DNA of 64,000 nucleotides from Georgenia daeguensis (GCF_039537705.1 NZ_BAABBA010000015.1:55245-119244); one strand, 5' to 3'; positions 1 to 7,452 are shown, counted from the stretch's first letter. Notes: generated from the letters alone by a model not told the origin. Program-made: numbers and translations.

Positions 1-566
1 GCGGCCACGCGGGCGGCGTTCCCGGGCTCGTGGTCAGCGAGCCACCGCAGCTTCGTGACGGTGAAGGACGCCACCGGCACCGAGCCGGTGGCCGCCGCCC
101 ACGCGGCCCGGCCGGCCGCGAGGTCCACCGCGCGGTCCGGTGCACGGCCGGCGCCGGCGGTCCGGCCCGCCGCCCGGCCGGACCCTCCGCCCCGGTCCGC
201 CGCGGTGGGGCCGGGCCGGTGGGCGTCGCCCGGCTCGAGCTCGGCGATCAGGTCCTCGGCCGCACGGGCGCTGCGGGTGTCGTTCCACAGCAGGGCGGGG
301 CGGATCACCTCGCCGTCGGCGTCGAGGACCACCATGCCGTGCTGCTGTCCGGCGACCGAGACCGCGGCGACGTCGTCGAGCCCGCCCGCCGCCGCGACCG
401 CGGCCTGGAGCGCGTCCCACCAGACCTCGGGGTCGACCTCGGTGCCGTCCGGGTGCGACGCCCGGCCGGTGCGGCGCAGCGCCCCGGTCCCCGCGTCGCG
501 GACCACGACGGTGCAGGACTGCGTCGAGGAGTCGACGCCCGCGACGAGGGTGGGCTTGCGCACCAT
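1..566 (-). CDS. xylB: xylulokinase (FGGY family), N-terminal part, cut by window start
   Basis: This would phosphorylate D-xylulose to xylulose 5-phosphate with ATP in the cytoplasm, the step after xylose isomerase. The 188 visible residues read without a stop from ATG at 566, behind GGAGG five bases upstream. They show the first FGGY phosphate-binding loop (VDSSTQS, residues 11-17), AGQQHGM (72-78) and LLWNDTRSA (92-100), which match XylB in order. Residues about 113-150 are a Gly/Ala/Arg-rich stretch that I do not know from E. coli XylB; the family sequence resumes at SFTVTKLRWLADHEP. The gene runs off the left edge, so the C-terminal half is not seen. It diverges from the MarR gene. Family call is strong; the exact sugar is by similarity. 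Confidence 0.87.
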   Translation of the reverse strand, partial: MVRKPTLVAGVDSSTQSCTVVVRDAGTGALRRTGRASHPDGTEVDPEVWWDALQAAVAAAGGLDDVAAVSVAGQQHGMVVLDADGEVIRPALLWNDTRSARAAEDLIAELEPGDAHRPGPTAADRGGGSGRAAGRTAGAGRAPDRAVDLAAGRAAWAAATGSVPVASFTVTKLRWLADHEPGNAARVA

Positions 567-701
567 AAGGGCCTCCGGTCCTTGACCACGCCGTCGTGCT
601 CGCTCGTCCGACCTTAGGGCTCGGGCACGACGTCGGAACAGGTCCCGACGCCGCCGCAAGCGGACGCGCGAGACCCGCAATTCCGTGGACATCCTCGATC
701 A

Positions 702-730
702 TTGACATCGACAACGGTTGTTCCTAGTGT
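702..730 (+). promoter_or_regulatory. promoter with internal operator for the MarR gene
   Basis: TTGACA (702-707) and TAGTGT (725-730) are separated by exactly 17 bases. The spacer holds the inverted repeat ACAACGGTTGT (711-721), two perfect 5-base arms around one base. The GTG start lies 7 bases after the -10, so the transcript would be leaderless. An operator between -35 and -10 of a marR gene suggests autorepression. Confidence 0.7.
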
Positions 731-737
731 CTGCGGG

Positions 738-1205
738 GTGAGCGAGAACCAGGGGCCGGTCGGCGAGCAGCCGCGGGACAACATCGGCCTGCTGCTCTCT
801 CTCGCCAGCGCGCGCGGCGTCCTGGCCGCCAACGCCGGGCTCCGGCCGATGGACCTGAACCACAGGACGTACTCCGTGCTGGACGTCCTCGAGCTGCGTG
901 GCGGGATCAGCCAGCGTGAGCTCGCGGACGAGCTGCGTCTCGACCCCAGCCAGATCGTCGCCCTCGTCGACTCTCTCGAGGGGCGCGGCCTGGTGGAGCG
1001 CCGGCCCAACCCCCAGGACCGGCGCCAGCGGACGGTCGTGCTGACGACCGCAGGCCGCACGCTCTACCGGCGGGCCCGCCAGCAGGTGGACGGCTCGCTC
1101 GACGAGGTCCTCGGGGGCCTCCATGCCGCGGAGCGCGACACGCTCCGCGAGCTTCTCCAACGGATCGTCCGGCCGACGGCCGGCGCGACCACCCCCGCCG
1201 GCTAG
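738..1205 (+). CDS. MarR-family transcriptional regulator
   Basis: A 155-residue winged-helix regulator. The DNA-binding part is clear at residues about 52-100: ISQRELADELRLDPSQIVALVDSLEGRGLVERRPNPQDRR, then the wing and LTTAGR typical of MarR. An in-frame TTG at 702 would add 12 residues but lies inside the -35 element, so GTG 738, the first start after the predicted transcription start, is preferred. The solute-binding protein gene follows 45 bases later with its own ribosome binding site, probably in the same transcript, which makes its ligand a candidate inducer. Ligand unknown. Confidence 0.85.
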   Translation: MSENQGPVGEQPRDNIGLLLSLASARGVLAANAGLRPMDLNHRTYSVLDVLELRGGISQRELADELRLDPSQIVALVDSLEGRGLVERRPNPQDRRQRTVVLTTAGRTLYRRARQQVDGSLDEVLGGLHAAERDTLRELLQRIVRPTAGATTPAG

Positions 1206-1250
1206 GCCGGCCCCAGATCCCGCACGCGGGAACACACGAAGGGACCAGCA

Positions 1251-2237
1251 ATGCGCACAAGGATGTGTGTCACCCTCACGGCAGCGGCGCTCCTCACCCT
1301 GTCCGCCTGCTCGGGCGGGGGCACGACCGACGACGGCGCAGCCCCGGCCACGGGCGGCGCCACCGGTGGCGGCGGCGAGCTGACGCCGATCACGATGGGC
1401 GTGCTCCCCATCGTGCCGAGCGCGGCGCTGCAGCTCGGCATCGACGAGGGCATCTTCGAGGACCATGGCTTCGACGTGACCCTCGAGACCGGCCAGGGCG
1501 GCGCGGCCCTGCTCCCCGCCGTCGTCTCCGGTCAGATGCAGTTCGCGATCAGCAACCCGCTGAGCATCATGCTGGCCCAGGGCGAGGGCCTCGACGTCCG
1601 GCTGATCACCGGCTACTCCCACTCCCTCAAGGAGGGTGACGACATCACCTCGGTGTGGGCGTCGGCGGACTCGGGCATCGCGTCCCCCAAGGACCTCGAG
1701 GGCAAGACCGTCGCGGTCAACACCCTGCGCACCATGGGCGAGGTGTCGATCAAGAAGATCGTCAGCGACGACGGCGGGGACCCGAACGGCGTCGAGTTCG
1801 TCGAGCTGGGGTTCCCGGACATGCCGGCGGCGCTGTCGGCCGGGAACATCGACGCGGCCTGGGTGCCCGAGCCGTTCCAGACGATCCTCAAGGACGGCGG
1901 CAACGAGCTGATCTCCTACAACTACCAGGAGACCATGCCGGGAGTGCCGACCATGTCGGTCATCACCGCGGGCACCCTGGCGGAGCAGGACCCGGAGATG
2001 GTCGACGAGTTCGTCGCGGCCGTCGACGAGGTGACGGCCTTCGCCCAGGAGAACCCCGACAAGGTCCGCGAGACCCTGACGACGTTCCTCGAGATGGACG
2101 ACGCCCTGGCGCAGAAGGTGCTCATCGAGGACTTCGGCGCACAGATGGACGAGGAGGCCATGCAGGAGCTGGCGGACCTCTCGCTGGAGTACGGCCTGGT
2201 CACCGAGCCGGTCGACATGGAGAAGCTGATGCCCTGA
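1251..2237 (+). CDS. NMT1/SsuA-like solute-binding lipoprotein, orphan
   Basis: A 328-residue extracytoplasmic binding protein of the NitT/TauT type. The signal peptide ends in a lipobox (LTLSAC, Cys at residue 20), followed by a Gly/Thr-rich linker. The mature part begins with an NMT1-like pattern (LTPITMGVLPIVPSAALQLG) and contains GQMQFAISNP, typical of proteins that bind alkanesulfonates, taurine, nitrate or thiamine precursors. ATG 1251 follows an AAGGGA box. No permease or ATPase gene is adjacent: the next gene is a helicase. It may serve a transporter encoded elsewhere or act as a sensor with the MarR protein. Substrate cannot be read from sequence. Confidence 0.82.
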   Translation: MRTRMCVTLTAAALLTLSACSGGGTTDDGAAPATGGATGGGGELTPITMGVLPIVPSAALQLGIDEGIFEDHGFDVTLETGQGGAALLPAVVSGQMQFAISNPLSIMLAQGEGLDVRLITGYSHSLKEGDDITSVWASADSGIASPKDLEGKTVAVNTLRTMGEVSIKKIVSDDGGDPNGVEFVELGFPDMPAALSAGNIDAAWVPEPFQTILKDGGNELISYNYQETMPGVPTMSVITAGTLAEQDPEMVDEFVAAVDEVTAFAQENPDKVRETLTTFLEMDDALAQKVLIEDFGAQMDEEAMQELADLSLEYGLVTEPVDMEKLMP

Positions 2238-2253
2238 GGGCACGGCCACGGTG

Positions 2254-2285
2254 GGTGGCGGGACGGCAGGACCCGCCCCGCCACC
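2254..2285 (+). terminator. hairpin after the solute-binding protein gene
   Basis: GGTGGCGGG (2254-2262) pairs with CCCGCCACC (2277-2285), a 9-base perfect stem with a 14-base loop, 16 bases after the stop. No T-tract, as is usual for terminators in high-GC actinobacteria. Confidence 0.5.
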
Positions 2286-2572
2286 TGCCGGGGACAGGCG
2301 TTAGGATGGGGACTCACCGCTACCTGCCGGGCCCGCTCGCGACGACGACGTGCTCCGGCGTCGGTGGCCGGCCCGCGTACGGTGGGCCGGAGTTGCAGGG
2401 TGAGCGGGCCGCTTCCGTCCGACGCGTCGATCTCTTCGTGGATCCGTGGGGCCGGCTCACCTCCCGGACGGGCAGTCCAGGCCGCCCGTCCGAGTCCATC
2501 GTCCCGGCCCCGGGGCCGTGTGCGGATCGTCACCGCCACGGTGACCGGACGGGAGCGCAAGAGGAGGACCCC
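2286..2572 (+). other. long structured leader before the helicase gene, no gene seen
   Basis: Together with the hairpin at 2254-2285 this is a 335-base gap without a convincing gene. A TAGGAT hexamer at 2302-2307 could be a -10 element. Downstream are nested complementary segments: GGCCCGCTC (2330-2338) with GAGCGGGCC (2402-2410), CCGGCCC (2368-2374) with GGGCCGG (2384-2390), GGACGGGC (2466-2473) with GCCCGTCC (2484-2491), and GTCACC (2529-2534) with GGTGAC (2540-2545). The last lies shortly before the helicase ribosome binding site. It could be a cis-regulatory leader or a small RNA; I do not recognise a known family. Confidence 0.4.
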
Positions 2573-4714
2573 GTGGCTCGAGGAGCCCAGCGCCAGCCCG
2601 GCGCGCGCCGTTCAGCCCCCCGCGACCAGCGGCGAGCTCGCACCCGCCCCCGCGACAACGACGGCATCATGCCCGTGCTGGCCCAGGTCGTGCGCGACGT
2701 CGAGGCCGCCGTCCAGCGCGGCCGCGTGGTGCCTTCGGTGAAGACGAAGTTCCAGGTCGTCGCGCTGCTCGTCCGCGAGGAGCGTGCCCGCCTGAAGGCG
2801 GACACGTCCATCGGTGAGGCTCGCCGCGGGGAGCAGCTCAAGCGCCTCGACGGCATCGCGGTCATCCTCGCCAAGACTGCGGCCCGCAACACCTCCTTGC
2901 TCGCGCTGCTGGACGACGACGCCGTCATCTCCGACGCCGCCAGGTCGCTCCGGCGGGAGCTGCTGCACGCGGCGGGCGTGGAGGTCGCCCCGGACGAGGT
3001 CGAGCCGCCCGAGCCTGTGGCCGCGTCCGGCCCCTCCCCTCGCCAGGTGGTGCCGCAGTCGGTCGTGTCGCGCCAGCTCGCCAACCCCTTCCTCGCACCC
3101 GACTACTCCTCCGTCGCGAAGCGGCAGGCGCGGCCGCGCCGCCTCGCCGGCTGGGAGCTGCTCGGGCCGCTGTTCAAGTCGTTCGAGATGGGCGGGGACT
3201 CGTCCTGCATGGACCTGCCCGAGCCGTCGTCGGTCCGCGTGGCGGGCGGGCTCGAGCTGATGCCCCACCAGGCCCGGGTGGTCGCCGCCGCGGCGGCGGG
3301 GCACCGGACCTTCCTGCTCGCCGACGAGCCCGGCCTGGGCAAGACCGCCCAGGCGCTGCTCGCCGCGCAGGCTGCGAACGCCTACCCGCTGCTCGTCGTC
3401 GTGCCCAACGTCGTCAAGACGAACTGGGCGCGCGAGGTGGGCCTGTGGACACCGCACCGCCGCCCGACCGTGATCCACGGCGACGGTGACACCGTCGACG
3501 CCTTCGCCGACATCGTCATCGTCAACTACGAGGTGCTCGACCGGCACGTGGGGTGGATCGGCGAGCTCGGTTTCCGCGGCATGGTGGTCGACGAGGCGCA
3601 CTACATCAAGAACAAGAAGTCGCAGCGCTCCCAGCACGTGCTGCAGATCGCCGACCGGATCCGATTCCGCACGGGCAACCCGCTGATGGTGGCCCTGACG
3701 GGGACGCCGCTGATCAACGACATCGAGGACTTCCGCGCGATCTGGCAGTTCCTCGGCTGGATCGACGACAAGCGGCCGCTCGGCGAGCTCATGGAGGCGC
3801 TCGAGGAGACCGGCCTGACTCCCGCGGACCACGCCTTCTACCCGGCGGCACGCTCCAGCGTCGTCGAGCGGGGGATCGTCCGGCGGCGCAAGATCGACGT
3901 GGCGGCGGACATCCCGGCCCGCCGCGTCGCCGACCTGCCCGTCGAGCTCGACGACGCCGCCGCCAGCTCGATCCGGGCGTCCGAGCAGGCGCTCGCCCGC
4001 CGCCTCGTGTCGTACTACGAGCGGGCGCTCGAGGCCCGCGGTCCCGACGTCCCCGCGGGCATCGACCTCGAGCTCGCGCGTCAGGTCGCCCGGCGGGAGC
4101 TCGCGGCCAAGGCCACGAAAAAGTCCGACGAGAACGTCTTCAGCATGATGCGGCGCATCGGCCAGGCGAAGGCAGGGCCCGCGGCGGACTACGCCGCACA
4201 GCTGGTGCGCAGCGTCGGCAAGGTGGTCTTCTTCGCCAAGCACGTCGACGTGATGGACGCGGCCGAGGAGGTCTTCGCCGGGCGCGGCATCCGGTTCGTG
4301 TCGATCCGTGGCGACCAGTCGTCGACGGCACGCCAGAAGGCCATTGACGCGTTCACCAACGATCCCGAGGTCGCCGTCGCGGTGTGCTCGCTCACCGCCG
4401 CCGGCGTGGGACTCAACCTGCAGGCGGCGTCCAACATGGTCCTCGCGGAGCTTTCGTGGACCGACGCGGAGCAGACCCAGGCGATCGACCGCATCCACCG
4501 CATCGGTCAGGCGGAGCCCGTCACCGCGTGGCGGATCATCGCGGCCCAGACCCTCGACGCCCGGATCGCGGAGCTGATCGACAGCAAGGCGGGGCTCGCC
4601 GCGCGGGCGCTCGACGGGTCGGACGAGGAGATGTCCTCGTCGACCGACGTGCAGCTGGACGCGCTCGTCGCACTGCTCACCGACGCGCTGTCGGAGCTGC
4701 AGATCACCGCCTAG
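2573..4714 (+). CDS. SNF2-family DEAD/DEAH-box helicase-like ATPase
   Basis: A 713-residue superfamily 2 ATPase of the SNF2 type, expected to translocate on double-stranded DNA in repair or remodelling. Residues about 1-220 are a basic, helical N-terminal region with no recognised domain. The motor follows: motif I LADEPGLGKT (about 248-257), motif II VVDEAH (about 338-343), motif III LTGTPLIND, and the C-terminal lobe with a motif V-like AAGVGLNLQ and motif VI DRIHRIGQ (about 640-647), diagnostic for SNF2. The start is GTG 2573 behind AGAGGAGG; the reading frame is open further upstream but without start context. It is monocistronic, between a structured leader and a strong terminator. Specific role unknown. 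Confidence 0.85.
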   Translation: MARGAQRQPGARRSAPRDQRRARTRPRDNDGIMPVLAQVVRDVEAAVQRGRVVPSVKTKFQVVALLVREERARLKADTSIGEARRGEQLKRLDGIAVILAKTAARNTSLLALLDDDAVISDAARSLRRELLHAAGVEVAPDEVEPPEPVAASGPSPRQVVPQSVVSRQLANPFLAPDYSSVAKRQARPRRLAGWELLGPLFKSFEMGGDSSCMDLPEPSSVRVAGGLELMPHQARVVAAAAAGHRTFLLADEPGLGKTAQALLAAQAANAYPLLVVVPNVVKTNWAREVGLWTPHRRPTVIHGDGDTVDAFADIVIVNYEVLDRHVGWIGELGFRGMVVDEAHYIKNKKSQRSQHVLQIADRIRFRTGNPLMVALTGTPLINDIEDFRAIWQFLGWIDDKRPLGELMEALEETGLTPADHAFYPAARSSVVERGIVRRRKIDVAADIPARRVADLPVELDDAAASSIRASEQALARRLVSYYERALEARGPDVPAGIDLELARQVARRELAAKATKKSDENVFSMMRRIGQAKAGPAADYAAQLVRSVGKVVFFAKHVDVMDAAEEVFAGRGIRFVSIRGDQSSTARQKAIDAFTNDPEVAVAVCSLTAAGVGLNLQAASNMVLAELSWTDAEQTQAIDRIHRIGQAEPVTAWRIIAAQTLDARIAELIDSKAGLAARALDGSDEEMSSSTDVQLDALVALLTDALSELQITA

Positions 4715-4720
4715 GCACGG

Positions 4721-4758
4721 ACGAGGCCCTGACCGGCGACCGCCGGTCAGGGCCTCGT
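4721..4758 (+). terminator. strong intrinsic terminator after the helicase
   Basis: A 17-base perfect stem: ACGAGGCCCTGACCGGC (4721-4737), 4-base loop, complement at 4742-4758. It starts 6 bases after the helicase stop and separates it from the convergent DUF981-type gene, so it may act both ways. Confidence 0.85.
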
Positions 4759-4791
4759 GCGCGTCCGGGACGCGGCCGCCTCAGGACGCGG

Positions 4792-5481
4792 CTACCACTT
4801 GATCATCGTGCCGTGGGCGATGTTGTAGTACATACCGATGTGCGTGTAGTAGTTCATCGCGCCGAAGAGTGCGAACGCGAGCCCGCCGACGGCCCAGGCC
4901 CGAACCGCCCACCGCAGGAGGCCCGGACGGTCCGTCCAGAGCGCGACGGCGAAGAGCAGCGCGCCCACGGCGACGACGCCCCACAGGCCACCGAGGAACA
5001 GCGCCTCCAGGAGCGGCAGGTGGCCGAAACGGCCGGTGATCGGCTCCTCCGGCGGGGCCGCACCGAGCTGGTAGCGGACGAACGACACCGCGAGGACGGC
5101 CATCCCCAGGCCGAGCACGCCGACAAAGATGCCTGTGGGCCGGAGAGAGTCCAGCGTCCTGGCGTTCGCGGCGTCGATGTCACCGTCATAGAGCGACCGG
5201 TGACGCCACAGGTACACCGAGGCCCCGAGCAGCAGCGCGCCGAAGCCTGCGGCCGGCTGACCGAAGGCGAGGTTGGCGTACTCGAACCCGTCACCGCCGT
5301 AAGGCCAGGTCACCGTGGTGTGCAGCCCCAGGACGAACAGGAGCAGACCAGCAACTCCGAAGAACGCCGCCCACCCCTCGCTGTTGATCCGCTCCTTGCG
5401 GGTCAGATGCGAGAGGAACTTCGCAAAGCCGAGCAACCCTGCTCCCGCCGTGATGGCGATGAGCTCGTTGTAAACGACCAC
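4792..5481 (-). CDS. DUF981-type integral membrane protein
   Basis: A 229-residue membrane protein with about six to seven hydrophobic helices (residues about 5-25, 38-58, 75-95, 120-140, 165-185 and 195-215). It resembles, from memory, the DUF981 family of archaea and actinobacteria, which has no established function. The conserved-looking loop TVTWPYGGDGFEYANLAFGQPA sits between the second and third helices, and the C-terminus carries MNYYTHIGMYYNIAHG. The start is GTG 5481, preceded by GAAAGGAAG; longer versions of the frame run through the promoter region. It stands alone and converges on the helicase. Family name moderately sure, function unknown. Confidence 0.65.
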   Translation of the reverse strand: MVVYNELIAITAGAGLLGFAKFLSHLTRKERINSEGWAAFFGVAGLLLFVLGLHTTVTWPYGGDGFEYANLAFGQPAAGFGALLLGASVYLWRHRSLYDGDIDAANARTLDSLRPTGIFVGVLGLGMAVLAVSFVRYQLGAAPPEEPITGRFGHLPLLEALFLGGLWGVVAVGALLFAVALWTDRPGLLRWAVRAWAVGGLAFALFGAMNYYTHIGMYYNIAHGTMIKW

Positions 5482-5525
5482 GTCTGTACTTCCTTTCTCG
5501 TGCCGGCGACCATCCACGCCGGTAA

Positions 5526-5560
5526 TTGAATGCTCAACCACTATAGGCACGGTCGGTGCC
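5526..5560 (-). promoter_or_regulatory. promoter with inverted repeats for the DUF981-type gene
   Basis: On the minus strand a perfect TATAGT -10 lies at 5540-5545. The inverted repeat GGCAC-N5-GTGCC (5546-5560) occupies the spacer upstream of it, and a second palindrome, TTGAATGCTCAA (5526-5537), lies just downstream. This suggests a regulated promoter; no regulator gene is adjacent. Confidence 0.5.
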
Positions 5561-5708
5561 ACAGCCCTATTTCTCGAGGACCCTCGGCGGACGACTGGCC
5601 GCACCGAGGCGCGAGCGGGCCCCGGAGCCCACACCGGCGGAGACTCCACTCGTGCGTCCGCCGCCCGAGCGCGCACGTGTGCACCTGGCGGTGGCGGGGA
5701 ACGAAGAA

Positions 5709-5735
5709 GGCCCGGAACCGTTGCGGTTCCGGGCC
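5709..5735 (-). terminator. intrinsic terminator of tRNA-Arg
   Basis: A 12-base perfect stem, GGCCCGGAACCG (5709-5720) with CGGTTCCGGGCC (5724-5735), followed in the minus direction by TTCTTCG. It sits 9 bases beyond the tRNA 3' end. Confidence 0.8.
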
Positions 5736-5743
5736 TCTCTCTG

Positions 5744-5816
5744 TGCGCCCGAAGGGACTCGAACCCCCAACCTTCTGATCCGTAGTCAGATGCTCTATCC
5801 ATTGAGCTACGGGCGC
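5744..5816 (-). tRNA. tRNA-Arg (ACG)
   Basis: A 73-base cloverleaf. Acceptor stem GCGCCCG/CGGGCGC, D arm GCTCAATGGATAGAGC, anticodon stem TCTGA/TCAGA around loop CTACGGA with anticodon ACG, T arm GGGGGTTCGAGTCCC-like with TTCGA. Discriminator A; CCA is not encoded. It reads CGN arginine codons after A34 is converted to inosine. Confidence 0.96.
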
Positions 5817-5838
5817 GTGGCCTTGTGGGCCGAAGAAG

Positions 5839-5867
5839 ACTCTAGCGCGCCGGGCGCGGCGGTCCAA
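5839..5867 (-). promoter_or_regulatory. promoter of tRNA-Arg
   Basis: On the minus strand TTGGAC (5862-5867) and TAGAGT (5839-5844) are 17 bases apart, 22 bases before the tRNA 5' end. A near-consensus sigma-70-type promoter. Confidence 0.7.
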
Positions 5868-6001
5868 ACGCGGGGACGGTGAGCCGCGTCACCGGAGGAC
5901 GCACCAGCACTCACCTGCCGCCCCGGTCCCGCACCGTCCCGCCCCGGTCCGTGCCACGCTCGGAGCACGCAGGTCCGCGTCCGCCGGAAGAGGTGACGAC
6001 G

Positions 6002-6478
6002 ATGGGGTTCGAGGTCGAGGTGCGCAACGTCGACGGGCAGGTCACCGCCCTGGGCAGCGCCGGTCCGCACACCGTGGTGGTCGACCGGCCGCCGGAGGCC
6101 GGCGGTGGAGGCAGGGGGTTCAGCGGCGGCGAGCTGCTGCACCTCGCCGTAGCCGGCTGCGTGTCCAACGACCTCTTCCGGGAGGCGGCCGCGCGCGGGA
6201 TCGCCCTCGAGCGCGTGGTGGTGCGGGTCGACGGCGGCTTCGCCGGCGAGCCGGCCCGCTCCACGGGGATCAGCTACGACGTCGAGATCTCCGGCGGCGC
6301 CGACGACGAGGCGCTCCGGGCGCTCGTGGAGCACGTCGAGGCCGTCGCCGAGATCCCCGCGACGCTGCGTGCCGGCACCCCGGTCACCCTGGCGCACGTC
6401 GCGGTCACGGCCGGGACGCGCAGACGGCCGGGGCACGCTGTGGGACGCCAGGATGATCTCGGCCGCGACGGGGGATGA
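6002..6478 (+). CDS. OsmC-like protein
   Basis: A 158-residue protein of the OsmC/Ohr fold (thiol-dependent peroxidase family). The central helix carries FSGGELLHLAVAGCVSNDLF, with the usual catalytic Cys at residue 53. Canonical OsmC and Ohr have a second Cys in the C-terminal half (a CP motif); the equivalent region here reads AEIPATLRAGTPV and has no Cys, so disulfide-based peroxidase chemistry may be lost or altered. ATG 6002 follows GGAAGAGG. The last 20 residues are low-complexity and may not be conserved. It stands alone after the tRNA-Arg region. Physiological substrate unknown. Confidence 0.75.
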   Translation: MGFEVEVRNVDGQVTALGSAGPHTVVVDRPPEAGGGGRGFSGGELLHLAVAGCVSNDLFREAAARGIALERVVVRVDGGFAGEPARSTGISYDVEISGGADDEALRALVEHVEAVAEIPATLRAGTPVTLAHVAVTAGTRRRPGHAVGRQDDLGRDGG

Positions 6479-6581
6479 ACTCGCTCCCGCACGGCACCGG
6501 AGCCTTGACCGGGCACGGCACCAGATCTAGCGTCGAGTCGCCGGTCGGTCGATGGTCGCCCGACCCGCACGGGAGGCCGCC

Positions 6582-6965
6582 ATGCTCTCCGCCTACAGCC
6601 CGGTTCCCGCCCTCGCCGTCAAGGACCTCTCCGCCGCGCGGTCCTTCTACGAGGGCACGCTCGGCTTCGCGCCCGGGAGGGAGGAGGTCGGCGGGATCAT
6701 GTACACCGCCGGGTCCGGGCAGTTCCTCGTGTACGAGTCGTCCTACGCGGGGACCAACAAGGCCACGGCCATGGCCTTCGAGACTCCGCAGGCCGACTTC
6801 GACACAGAGGTCCAGAGCCTTCGCGACAAGGGCGTGAAGTTCCAGACCTTCGAGATGGAGGGCATCGAGTGGGACGGCGATGTCGCGACGTTCGGCGACG
6901 GGCGCGGCGTGTGGTTCGACGATCCCGACGGCAACATCATCAGCCTGGGCACCGGGATCATGTGA
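6582..6965 (+). CDS. VOC (glyoxalase/bleomycin resistance-type) family protein
   Basis: A 127-residue single-subunit VOC-fold protein with two beta-alpha-beta-beta-beta halves: VPALAVKDLSAARSFYEGTLGF at the N-terminus and GRGVWFDDPDGNIISLG at the C-terminus, the hallmark of the superfamily. Members bind a metal or small molecule and act as glyoxalases, dioxygenases, isomerases or drug-binding proteins, so the reaction cannot be assigned. ATG 6582 has GGGAGG seven bases upstream; an in-frame upstream ATG at 6552 lacks this. Ends before a shared terminator. Confidence 0.85.
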   Translation: MLSAYSPVPALAVKDLSAARSFYEGTLGFAPGREEVGGIMYTAGSGQFLVYESSYAGTNKATAMAFETPQADFDTEVQSLRDKGVKFQTFEMEGIEWDGDVATFGDGRGVWFDDPDGNIISLGTGIM

Positions 6966-7028
6966 GCACTCGTCGCCACGCCCGACAGCATGACCGCGCT
7001 CCGGACATCGCCGTCCGTGCCAGCGCGG

Positions 7029-7067
7029 AAGAAGCCCGGCCCCTCGAGCTGAGGGACCGGGCTTCTT
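7029..7067. terminator. bidirectional terminator
   Basis: The 17-base arms 7029-7045 and 7051-7067 pair with one mismatch: AAGAAGCCCGG and CCGGGCTTCTT at the base, loop at 7046-7050. The A-rich and T-rich ends suit termination in both directions, for the VOC gene and for tRNA-Ser (GCU). Confidence 0.75.
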
Positions 7068-7093
7068 CCTGACGTCCTGCGACGTCACACGAG

Positions 7094-7182
7094 CGGAGAC
7101 GGTGGGATTTGAACCCACGGACGGGTTACCCCGTCACATCCTTAGCAGGGATGCGCACTAGACCAGACTATGCGACGTCTCC
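7094..7182 (-). tRNA. tRNA-Ser (GCU)
   Basis: An 89-base class II tRNA. Acceptor GGAGACG/CGTCTCC, anticodon stem CATCC/GGATG around loop CTGCTAA giving anticodon GCU, a long variable arm (GACGGGGTAACCCGTC) and T loop TTCAAAT. Discriminator G; no encoded CCA. Reads AGC/AGU. Confidence 0.96.
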
Positions 7183-7194
7183 AGGTCACCGAAC

Positions 7195-7224
7195 AGGTTA
7201 CCCGGCCACCGGCTCACGGGCCAA
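7195..7224 (-). promoter_or_regulatory. promoter of tRNA-Ser (GCU)
   Basis: On the minus strand TTGGCC (7219-7224) and TAACCT (7195-7200) with an 18-base spacer, 12 bases before the tRNA. It lies between the two tRNA-Ser genes. Confidence 0.45.
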
Positions 7225-7238
7225 AACGGGCCGGACGG

Positions 7239-7323
7239 CGGAGGGCAAGGGATTCGAACCCTTGGTGGGTCGCCCCACAACGGTTTTCAAGACCGTCACA
7301 TTCGGCCGCTCTGTCAGCCCTCC
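7239..7323 (-). tRNA. tRNA-Ser (UGA)
   Basis: An 85-base class II tRNA. Acceptor GGAGGGC/GCCCTCC, anticodon stem ACGGT/ACCGT around loop CTTGAAA giving anticodon UGA, long variable arm, T loop TTCGAAT, discriminator G, no CCA. Reads UCN codons. A TACACT -10-like hexamer lies on the minus strand at 7362-7367. Confidence 0.96.
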
Positions 7324-7452
7324 CTGCCCCGGCGTCCACAGGGCAGCCGACGGCGCCCACCAGTGTAGGCGAGCCGGACGGCAGGCCCGGCGCAGGGCCT
7401 GCCGGTCAGCCCCGGGCTCCGCCCCTCCCACCGCGTCCGGCACGATGGGGCC

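Noticed and set aside
30..617. Plus-strand open frames over the start of the window
   Set aside because: They are antisense to xylulokinase, whose translation shows family motifs; their own translations are Arg/Pro/Gly-rich with no domain.
4384..5529. Long plus-strand frame of 381 codons across the helicase end, the terminator and the DUF981-type gene
   Set aside because: It runs through a 17-base terminator stem and antisense to a membrane protein with helices; high GC creates such open frames.
5744..7323. tRNA genes as integration sites of a mobile island
   Set aside because: No integrase gene and no repeated tRNA 3' end nearby; neighbouring genes look ordinary in composition.
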